From Eupeodes corollae (lineage: Eukaryota; Arthropoda; Insecta; Diptera; Syrphidae): 64,000 bases of DNA. Below are positions 25,901 to 37,900 of the stretch, one piece after another. Position 1 is the first letter of the stretch. Every line of letters starts with the position of its first letter. Below the pieces are notes generated by a model, which ran no database searches, was not told where the DNA came from, and worked only from the letters and a program-made list of their open reading frames with translations. Position numbers and translations under genes: made by a program. Where the stretch lies: the NCBI RefSeq assembly GCF_945859685.1, contig NC_079147.1, forward strand, positions 131,713,645 through 131,777,644, written 5' to 3'.

Positions 25901-28900
25901 CTTGCTCTCTTATCGAAAATGCGTGCTTTCGGTATCGACGAATCTCTTCTTCGTTGGATTAGAAATTTTCTCTCGAACCGTTCAATACAAGTTGTTTTGG
26001 ACGGATTCAAGTCTGAAACTCATAAAATAAACGCTGGTGTGCCCCAGGGCTCCGTTTTGTCTCCGACCCTCTTCCTCATTTTTATAAATGATCTCCTGTC
26101 TGCTACTTCTAATCCAATACATTGTTTCGCTGACGATAGCACTCTTAGCTTTTCATATTCGTTTCCAGACTCACAACCCTCCTCTTCGGATGTGGAACTG
26201 CAACGGCAAAATATGATTAGCTCATTAAATTCCGACTTACACAGCATTGTACAATGGGGAATAAAAAATCGTGTGGAATTTAATGCTTCGAAAACGCAAT
26301 GCTGTCTTGCATCGTTAAAGCGAGATAAACCGTCTTTGCCACTATCTATGAGTGGCACTTGCATCAACGAAACAGAAAATCTTGACATCCTCGGAATGTG
26401 CATCAGCAACCATCTATTGTGGAGCGATCACATACGCGATGTTGCCAAAAATGCCGCAAGATGTCTAGGTTTTTTGAGACGTTGCAAGAAATTTTTTTCT
26501 CCGTCTGATCTGGCTACAATCTACAAAACCTATATACGTCCGAAACTTGAATATAACTCTCATCTCTGGGCTGGTGCTCCAGTAACTTATTTAAGCCTCT
26601 TGGACAGTATTCAAAAAAGAGCTTTTAAAATGATTGGTGACATTAATATCATAAACTCGTTTACATCACTCGAACATCGACGCAAGGTTTCTTGCCTCAC
26701 CCTTTTTTACCGTTATTTTAACGGACTATGCTCTAGTGAAATAGCCAGTTGCATTCCTCCCCTTAAACAATTTAACCGTAATACCCGCGCTTCTAGGAAT
26801 GCCCATCAGTTTACCCTTGAGCCCAACTTCGGACGTACTATGAAGTACAGAGATTCTTTTTTTAGCCGTACTACGCGAATGTGGAACGCCTTGCCACGCT
26901 CTATCTTTCCCTGTCATTGCAATGTTCAGAAATTTAAAACCAATGTACACCGACATCTCCTATCCAACCCTTCCCTCTTTTCCTAATGCTCACACTGTGT
27001 CTTTGGCATATTAAAGGTATAAAAAACCCTTTTAGTGTTTGCTAATTATAAAAAAAAAAAAAAAAAAAAAAATTAATTATTAAATTAATTTTAAATAGAA
27101 CTATTATATTTTATTTAATATTCAGGTCTTGAAATGAATGGACATCAGTTTAACGCTGAGCGCTACTTCGGACGAATAATAATGTCCAATGCTTAAACTG
27201 TTTCAATTTTTCCCTCGCATGCATTTAACAATACCGGAATTGAAAGGAATTAGTAGGTCGTACCTACTGCTTTGTGAAAAGAATACTAGAATTATGTATT
27301 TGTGTATTTTTTTTTAAAACTAAGAGACACCAAACCGTTTTCAATAGGAAAAACTATAAGAAGTTTTATTTATTAGTTTACACACTAATAAATGCAAATA
27401 AAGCCAGTGTCAACAAAATACAAGTTCAAAATTAATTGTTTTAAAAATGATTTAATTAAGTAATGTAGCACAAAAATACTTTCAATAATTTGTTACATTT
27501 TTTCCTAGAAAAAGTAGTTCTTTTCTTATTTTTTTTCCAAATCTATACAAAATTTTAGCTTAAAAGCTTAAAAAATATAATTGAAAGATTGGATTCAGCT
27601 GTTCAAAAATGGTTCTTGACATTTTAACCAATTTCTGACACCCCCTTTCCATCAACTTCTTCTTGCGCCATTTTGAAAATTTTAAATTTGTGTGATTGGA
27701 AACTCAAACATATAATTTATATTTACTTTATTTTTTTTTAGGGTAACCGAAAGTTAATTTTCCTTGATGTTCCGAATAAACTAAACGACTTCATTGAACC
27801 CGAACATCAAAAACTTCCTGGCGCAACATTATCACTCGATGAAGACTTAAAAGTTTTTAGCAATGCACTTAAATTGAGTCACAAAGACACAAAAGTTGCA
27901 ATAAAAGTTGGTCCAACCGCTCTACAAATCGCTTCGGCTGAAAAAACAAAAGTCTTAGCACACTCTGTGCTACTCAACGATATTTATTATGCATCTGAAA
28001 TTGATGATGTGTGTTTAGTCGACGACAACCAATTTACTATATCCATTACTAACGAAACTAGTCAACTTAGTTTTATACATAACGATTGTGATAATATTGT
28101 CCAAGCTATCATTCACATTCGCAATAGATGGGAACTCAGTCAGCCAGACTCGGTTACTGTTCATCAGAAAATTCGACCAAAGGATGTTCCTGGAACACTA
28201 CTAAACATGGCTCTGTTAAATTTAGGCTCTTCCGATCCAAATTTAAGGACAGCTGCCTATAACTTACTTTGTGCTTTAACGGCTACCTTCGATTTGAAAA
28301 TTGAGGGACAGTTATTGGAAACGCAAGGACTCTGCATACCATCGAATAATACTATATTTATTAAGTCAGTTAGCGAGAAACTGGCAACCAATGAACCCCA
28401 CCTAACATTGGAGTTCCTTGAAGAATGTATTCAGGGATTCCAAAGGAGTACAATCGAATTGAAACACTTATGTTTAGAGTATATGACGCCGTGGCTCAAA
28501 AATCTGGTTAAGTTTTGTAAATCAAATGATGATTCAAAAAAGTTGAAAGTCTCTCAAATTTTGGATAAACTTATTTGCCTTACAATTGAACAAAAAGAAA
28601 TGTATCCATCAGTACAGGCTAAGATCTGGGGATCTATAGGTCAAATTCCAGAACTCATTGACATGGTTCTTGATAACTTTTTACACAAATCTATTACATA
28701 TGGACTTGGATCACCGCAAGTTGAAATAATGGCAGATACAGCTGTAGCTTTGGCTTCAGCCAATGTACAACTGGTGTCAAAAAAGGTTATAACTCGCATG
28801 TGCCGTGTAATGGACAAAACCTGCGCAAACCCTACACAGTACCTGGAGCAACATGTGATGTGGGATGATATAGCAATTTTAGGACGTTATCTTCTTATGT

Positions 28901-31900
28901 TGTCGTTTAATAATTGTTTAGATGTGGCGACACACTTGCCTTATCTGTTTCATAACATCACTTTTCTGGTAAGCGAACAAACAATTCTCTTATGTACTTA
29001 TTATTTATCTATTAAATTTTCAGGTTTGTTCCGGATCGTTATCCATGCGTGCATCGACACATGGTCTTGTTATAAATATTATTCACTCACTTTGTACCTG
29101 CACAAAACCGTCATTTTCCGAGGAAGCCCAGCGGGTTCTTCGCCTTTCTTTGGATGAATTTTCTTTACCGAAATTTTATTTGCTCTTTGGCATAAGCAAA
29201 GTCAAATCAGCTGCGGTAACAGCTTTTCGTTCAAGTTGTCGTCACCCACCCGATAAATGGTTGGGAAATGAACGAGTTTCCCAACCCTTACCAGCTGACA
29301 GAGAACGTCTGTCTTTGCCATCATTGGAGGTAATAACTGATGCTCTTCTGGAAATAATGGAAGCATGCATGAGGGACTATCCTGATTGTGAATGGTTGCA
29401 AACTTGGACCTCGCTTTCGAGAAGTTTTGCTTTCTGTTATAACCCAGCTCTTCAACCAAGAGCTCTTATAGTTTACGGATGCATAAGCAAGAGTGTAACT
29501 GATCAGGAAGTAAAACAACTTCTTAGAATTCTTGTGAAAGCACTAGAATCATTCAATGATATTATTCTCATTGAGGCTTTAGTAATGTGTTTAACAAGAA
29601 TCCAGCCACTTTTAAGACCTGTAAGATATAATTTTTTTTTTAAGTCGACAAAAGTATTCTGTATTTTTTTGTTCCTTTCTTATTTATAGGAATCACCAAT
29701 CCACCGAGCACTTTTCTGGGTAGCAATTTCTGTGTTGCAATTGGATGAAATAACTTTGTACGGAGCTGGCTTAGCTTTGCTTGAACAGAATTTGCATACA
29801 CTTAAGTCACAAGGATCTTTTGATAAGATGAATATTTCTGATGTTATGTTAAGTACTCGGGAACCTCTTGAATGGCATTTTAAACAATTGGATCACGCAG
29901 TGGGGCTTTCGTTTAGAAGCAATTTCCATTTTGCGTTGGTTGGTCATTTGATAAAGGTTCTTAAAAAATTATATACAATATAATTTCTGTTAATTTTAAA
30001 ATAAACATTCTTAATGCAGGGATTTCGTCATCCAACTCCTACAACAGTCTCACGAACTTATCGAGTTTTAACAATGCTTCTTGGTATTATATCGAAACCT
30101 GTTCGAAGAGATAAATTTGAAGTTACGCCAGATAGTGTTGCATATTTGACAGCTCTGGTAGCTGTCTCAGAAGAAGTGCGTTCTAGATGTCATGTCAAAC
30201 ACGCCTTACCTAGATGGCCAACTGAAATGAGTACTGAGAATCCCGAAATAGGAAGCTCTACGTCGCAAAATGTAAGTTTTAATTGTATATAATATTATAA
30301 TAACAATTATAATCATATGTTCATATCTTAGCTTGGAATGACACTTTCAAGACGACAAAAATCTTGGGATATCCTTGATCAATCAGCTTTGTCATTTGCA
30401 CGACATCATAAAGTTCCACCGCATCAGGTATGATTACATTTTTAAATATTGTTATATTATTGCTATTAAATTAATAGAAAAAAGCCATTGATATAGTTAC
30501 AAAATATAGAAAATGTTTCAAATGGTATTTTTATTGAAAATACAACTTTTAAATGTTAATTAAAAGGACATCTCTGCAGCATAATATTATATTCCATAGT
30601 TTATAGAGTCGATTGGTGCATACATACAGTCCATTGCAATGTATAACCGTGTCTGAAGAAATGCATTTAAATGATTGCAAAGCATTGTGCAAAAGTTGTT
30701 GTACCCGTGACATGATGGTTAGTGCGTTGGACTGTCATGCCAGAGGTCTTCGGTTAGATCCCTGCCTATGCCCTCTTAAGTTTTTTTTTTCACGGGTACT
30801 GCCTAGAGTAATTCTTGTTTTGAAAAGTGCTTTCTCAAATTTGCCGTTCAGATTCGGCTCAAAGCTGTAGGTCGCCTCCATTCCTGACAACAGTACTTGC
30901 ACACGGGAATGGCAGTGAGTCCCTAGTTCTCAACGGTCTGTTGCGCCACCTTATTTATTTATTTTACTGTATTTATTATAATAATTATTATAAGTGTTAC
31001 TTGTATTATTATTATTCAAATTATATGCTCATTTAAAAGAACACTGGCTTCAAAAGCGTTCCACTCAAAATTAAAACAATTTATGATAACTTAAATAATA
31101 TGTTTCGAGGGACTGTTAGGATACATTGGCAATTCTGCTAATCTATTACTTGAGACTAAAAACCATGGACTAGCGCGTCGGCTCCTTACAATCAATGCGT
31201 TCTGGCACTAGGGTACTGTTTCAAAAGGGCTGTGACCGAGCGGGGCCGAGTTGATAGATGGAAGCAGTAGAACCATTTTTGGTGGTGTCAATCTGCACTT
31301 GAGAATGGATAGTTGGGATGGATAGTTAGAATTTTTTCTTTATTTAACAAGAAAGGATAACAATATTATAGTTAAGAATTCGGACATGAAAAAATTTGCT
31401 TTCTGCCGGATATGACATTTTTAAACAAAAAACATAATAAAATTTAAAGTAGAACTAATTAATAATATTTGCTTATTTACACTTTTGATGATTTTTGATA
31501 GAATTTGTATTTGAATATAATTTAAGTTAAAAGTTGACTAAGTCTATGTAATATTTGAATTAATTATTTATAAGGCATAATCATTACCCATAAATATTAA
31601 ACTATTTAGCTTAATATTAAAATGGGAAGCTGAGGTATTTACCTCTAGTATAACCTTTTGATTTCTTCTAAAATAGAACAATCTGCCATTTAAGATACTT
31701 TCAGGTTCTCTTGCGTTGCGTAGTTTACATGTTTGCTAAAGTTCTGTTCTGGGAAGTATAAAATTCAGATTCAGGCTATTTTCATTTCTTTTCACCACTT
31801 TTCTTAAATAACCTGAATGCGCTAAACCAGATTCTACATGTATGGCATATGATCGAGCAGAGTTAAGTAAATGGAATAGTAGCTTAAAACTTATTGTAGA

Positions 31901-34900
31901 AGCGTATTCAGTATTTTTTTAAAAATTATTTTATACTTTTGGATTTTCTAGCGCTTATTTAATTTAATTAAAGATAAAAGATTCGAAACTTTACTGCACT
32001 ATATCAACTTCATGAGTAATTAAAGCATTGTAAGGCTCTAAAGCTTAGTGCGACAAAAGTACGAGAAATTTATATTTAAAAATAATTAGTATTAATCACA
32101 AATTTCCGGGTGTTAGAAATTTCAAAAATCCAAAACATTTTAATATAACTCAACTTGCAAAAATATATACATATTTATTATTAAAAGAGTCAACTGATTT
32201 TTTAGATATTATTTTGTGGTTTGAATAATTTTAAAATTCGAATACTTAGTTGGGCCAATACTACACTGCACAGTATTAAGCTACCACGACACTAAAAACG
32301 ATGTTGTTTTGAAATGAATTTATATCTCATATCACTTATTACCCCATATCTTAATTGTACAAAAAAATATTCAGTTGAAAAAAATCAATGAAAAGAAAAT
32401 TCTGCTTTTTGTTGTTGGTTGAGGTCCTTTTCCACCTACTGCGCCGTCCCTCGGGATTGGATTCGAAGACCTTCCGGGCTGGAGCGTTGATGTAACTAGT
32501 TCAGTGTCGCTGTACAGCTCGTACAGTTCGTCGTTATATCTTCTCCTCGGTTCTTCATCTATGCGTACGGGACCAAAAATCACCCGAAGAATTTTTCTCT
32601 CGAAGCATCTTAAGACGCTTTTATTTTTCTTTGACAGGGTCCAGGCCTCAGCGCCATTAAAGGTGAACCGGGATGATGAGTGTCTTTTAGATGGTGACTT
32701 AAGATGCTCGAGAGAGGACTTTACTTCTCAATTGCCTTCTAAGTCCAAAGAAGCAGCGATTTGCAAGAGTTATTCTTCGTTTGATTTCAGCGCTGGTGTC
32801 GTTGTCTGTGTTAATAGCGGTACCTAGGTAGAGAAAGTTCTTAACTACCTCAAAGTTATAACTGGCCATGGTGACGTTTTGTCCAACACGTTGTTGTTCT
32901 GTTTCCTTTTTTGATGATAGCATATACTTGGTCTTGCCCTCATTGACCACTAAACCCATCTTCTTCGCTTCCGGTGCAATGCTCAAAAACGCTCCACTGA
33001 CATCACGCTTTGATCTTCCAATTATGTCAATATCATCTGCGTATCCGAGTAATTGGATGGACCTTTGGAAGATTGTGCCTCTAGTGTTGACGATTGAGTT
33101 TTGCACAATTCTTTCCAAAACGATGTTGAAGAAGTCGCATGACAGTACATGGCCTTGCCTAAAACCTTTTTTGATATCAAATGCATCGGTGAGATCTTTT
33201 CCGAGCAGCGTGCATTCTGCATCGTCATTCGGCACAAACGGATAAGTTTGGCAGGGAAGCCAAAACTAGAAATTGCTCTGTAGAGCTTTTCCCAATGGAT
33301 GCTGTCATACGCGGCTTTAAAATCGATGAAGAGGTGGTGGGTATCGATTTGAAGTTCCTGGGTTTTTTTTTCAAGATCTGCCGTAGTGTGAATATTTGGT
33401 CGATAATGGACTTTCCTGGTCTGAAGACACACTGATAAGGACCTATCAGGTTGTTGACGAACGGCGTCAGACGTTCACACAATACGGCAGAGAGGATCTT
33501 ATATGCAATGTTAAGGAGACTGATGCCTCTGTAGTTGGCATTTTTCTTATGTATCGGGCACACTATGCTGAGATTCCACTCATCGGGCATGCTTTCTTCC
33601 GACCATATTTTGCAGATGAGTTGGTGCATGCTTCCTACCAAGTCATCTCCTGCTGCTTTGATTAGTTCGGCATCGATGCCGTCAGCTCCATCAGCTTTGT
33701 TTGACTTAAGTTTAGATATAGCTATCTTCACTTCGTCAAGGTCGGGTAGGCGGAATTATTGATCTGCGTCGCCGAGGTTGAGTGGTTCTATCTCCCGCTA
33801 TATATAATTTGGAGAAGTGGTGTTTCCATATTCTCAGCATAGATTGTGGTTCCACTACGATGTTCCCTTGATCGTTTTAACAGACTTCGGTCCGTGGCTG
33901 GTATCCTTGGGAGTTTTTTTTAACGAACCTCATTCCTGTTGTGACATCCCTCTATCTCTTCGATCGCACGCTTCGCATGATCTCTTTTTTTCCATCTAAG
34001 AAGCCGGTGTTCCTGTTCTGCTCGTAGATCTCGGGATCAGCTCTAGTTTTTTTGTGCAGCGCGCGCCGTTTTGTATGCCTGTTGTTTCGCTGCGTGCGCT
34101 TACCGGCATTCGTCGTCAAACCAGGGGTTTCGCTGTGGTGGCCGTGTGAAACCTAGAACTTCAGAGGCGACATCTCTGATGGCTGCAAGGCAATGTTGCC
34201 ACTGGTTTTCAATGCTTAATGCAGGCAGTATAGGACTCCTTAAGAGGTTATTAGAGACTCGATCGGAAGAGGGCATGGCAGTCTCTTGCGATTGTAGCCG
34301 TCTAACGTCGAATGTTCTCACAGTACTTCCTTATTTTGGCTTGGATCGGGATATCCGTATGCGTACCTTGTCTACAACGAGGTAGTGGTCCGAGTCAACG
34401 TTGGCCCCTCGGAATGTTCGGATATCCTGTATACTGGAGAAGTCGATCGCAATGTGGTCAATCTGGCTGACGGTTGATTGATCAGGAGAATTCCATGTCC
34501 CCTTGTGGATATTGAGATGTGTGCACTGCATCCTAGCTACCAGAACGTCTCGTCCCGCAGCGAAATCAATCAGCCTGAATCCGTTGTCGGAGGTGGTGTC
34601 GTGTAGGCTGTATCTCCCGATTATGCCACCAAATATGTCTTTTTTTCCTAGCTTGGCATTAAAATCTCCTGAGACAATTTTAATGTCACAGCCAGGGCAC
34701 TGCTCATATGTCTTGTCCAAGAGCTCGAAGAATATGTCTTTGGTGTCTTCATCTTTCTACTCTGTTGGGGCATGCGCGCATATAAGGCTTATGTTAGCGA
34801 ATTTAGCCTTGATGCGGATTGTCGTGATGCGCTCGCTCACACTGTTGAAACTCAAGACTTTTTTCCTGAGTCTAGTTCCAACAAAAAATCCACACACAAA

Positions 34901-37900
34901 TAGACGCTGTCTTTGTTCTCTGTAGCAGTCGCCGTAGTATACATCGCAGTCTTTTAGTTTGCGTTTGCCCGGTCCATTCCATCGCACTTCTTGGATGGCG
35001 GTAATATCTGCCTTGCAGCAGTTTAGAGCTTCCGCTAATTGTTTGCCTGCACGTAGTCTGTTAAGTCTGTAAAGGTATTTTTTAAGTGGCCAGGAATTCA
35101 CCCCGACGGCACAACCCCCAACCTGAAGGGCCAGATACTTAGTATAACTCCAAGGAAGGGGAGCCGGATAAACCGCTCCTTATAGGCTTGGGCTCCTAAA
35201 ATGTCGAAGAAGCCATATAAGGTGTTCACTAAGTAGTTCAACCTTACTGGAACTGTAGACGCCACCGTTTATTCCATCTCGAGAATTCGTCCGCTGCCGT
35301 CTGGATAAGGAGAGGGGACTTAGTGAAAACACCTCTCCCCCCCTATCTCGTTTGCTGCCCCCAAAAACTTTCCACTGGGGTAAGAACCCAATCTCCAGTT
35401 AAGGTACTATGCACCCGATGTTCACCGTGGGGAGGTGAGAGTAGGAGTTGGTAGACAGAAGTGGGTTTTGAGAAAAACCTGTGGACGCTTGTGTCCTCTT
35501 GAATGCACATGTCAACCATTTGAACATTTGCAATGCAATCGGGCAATTAAAACTAGGTGTTTCGGAAACCAGAACATTGTCAAGATATAACTTGAAATTG
35601 TAATTTTTAAGTAAAATTTCATATCTGATAATGGCACTTAAGTTGTAACATAATAAATAACTAATAAAATGAATCACTTTTTATATGATTTTGAAAGTTT
35701 TGTCTTAACAATCTTAGCCCAAGGCTTAAAGAAATCTTATAAGCCTGTAACTGTAGTCTCAAGTCTGAGTCTCAAGACTCAGAATCTTTTTAGATTTATG
35801 TCAAGAAACAAGTATTAATAAAGGAAAGATGAACCAATTTTAACAACCAACCATTTTTTATCTGTTAGCTTCACTGGGCACGCCTCCTATGACGTTTAAC
35901 TCTGATAATTTTCTTTTTCTCAGACCATGAAATTAAGTTTTAAATACTGAATTGTAAGTGGGGCACCTATTTGTGTTTCAATCAGTTCATTAATTATCTT
36001 GGGAAAATCCAATTGTCATTTCTAATTTGCCATTCAATTGTAAGAATTATTACATTTTCAAGTAAAGGTTTTCAAAAATGATGGTATACTGTTATAGTGA
36101 CCATCGGCAGTGTACAATGCACATATCTATATTGCATATAATGCTTATGATAAGAAGCTTACTTTTTTTTATTTTGCTAAACATGGAACACTTATGTTCA
36201 TGATATAAATTTGATTTGTATTGATTTAAGGCTAAGTCAATGGTTTTTTTCTTTAAAGAAAAACTGCTTAAGAATATTATTGAAATTATGTGTTGTACTA
36301 TCTACTCTTGAAAGATATAAATAACTAAATTAATTTTTCTTTTCTCTGTTTCGTTCTTAATCTTATTTCGTATGAATGCTGCTTGCATTAAACTATCCTG
36401 GGTTTCTAATAAAAAATTATAAACTAAAACATTTTGCTCATTAAATGCATTTAACACTTGAATTCAACATGTTTTATGTTTAACACTTTGCTCCTTATAC
36501 ACGATTATTTTTTGTTTGTCAATAAATGTTAATTAATTTATACTATATTATTAAAAATAATTTTGTATGATAATATGTTGTGCATGCTTATCTTCTATGT
36601 ATTTTCATTATTTTAATTACAACACATACAATATACATTCTCAAAAAACAAAAAAATATTTAAAAAAAGAATGCACGAGTTTTGTTCAAAACTCAACGAT
36701 CATTTTCGGTACCAACGACAAAAGATCCAAATAAGTCAAATGGAATCGATGAACGACAGGTATCTTTTTTTCATTAAATAAAGACTTTTTTCTTTAAATA
36801 ATCACAATAAAAACACTTAGTTGAAGACATCTCCTCTACACTGAGTTTCATTCGTTTAAGTACAATAATTTTTAAATAAACTTTTTTGATTTCTCCATAA
36901 CCTTACATTCTTACACATGAATTCATTGAGGGTAATATGAAGAAAACCCTTAAGGATGAATTTTTAAATTTTTAAAAGATTTACGTGATTATTAAGTCCT
37001 CTTATCAATTTAAGTTATAAAATCAACGTTAGTTTGTATGTCATCCATTAAATACACATAGGGCAGGTTCAGACGACATAAGGGACTTGAAAGTAAGGCA
37101 AGTTTCTGGTATCTGATTGGCCAGCTGTCATACAATTACTGATTCCAATTAAGGCAAATTAAATGAAAAGTTCACTGAAAAGTTAGTCTCAAAAATCTAC
37201 CTAACTATCATGTCAGGTCTACTTCTGTCAAAATGGCAGTTGATCATGTCTTTTCATTCAACTTAAAGCTGAACTTTATTACCCAATGATTTTCTGCACA
37301 ACTTCATTTAATATATTTTCTAAAAAGGTTCCTTGCCAAATTTAGAAAATAAATAAGTGTATTTAGTAATAAGACGTAAGTAATATATCTGAGGAATGGT
37401 TTGTAGACAGTAATGTGTTTGGTAGTAGTAAAAGTAGAGGTTTGTGAAGTAAAGTTCTGAATTTAAAATTCATGACACTTGTAAACTAACAAGTTGCCTT
37501 AGTCAAAATGTACGTTCAAAGAATGAAGTTGATTTCAAATGAAGTCCCTTATGTTGTCTGGACCCGCCGATAGACTATTATGGTGTTGGAGTGACAAATT
37601 TAAAATTGTTACGGGTGTTTTTTTATACGTGTAGTTTTTAAGGAAGAAATTGAGCAAAGCTCCAATTGTTGCATGCAATGGAGGGTGGACTCATTAGTGT
37701 CTTCTTCGCTCCACAGCATCATTAATATCTTCGGTGCACCCTGCACGGCGTCTATGAGGATACGCATTGTCAATTAGATTCAACGTGGTGCTAAACCGAT
37801 CCATCGCGCCAACCGAACCATTATTTTGGTGATAAATTGCACGATTTGCAACGTTGTACAGGAGTTAATCTATTCATTTTGAAATTTCAAAAATTATTGT

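Noticed and set aside
25147..26409. Minus-strand ORFs of 107 and 129 codons within the LINE
   Set aside because: They are antisense shadows of the reverse-transcriptase frame, and the same shadows recur in the second LINE copy at 44286-45713.
30698..30790. tRNA gene suggested by A-box and B-box words
   Set aside because: The segment belongs to a repeated ~260-nt unit seen at four loci, and no acceptor stem or anticodon stem can be completed. It is the head of a SINE.
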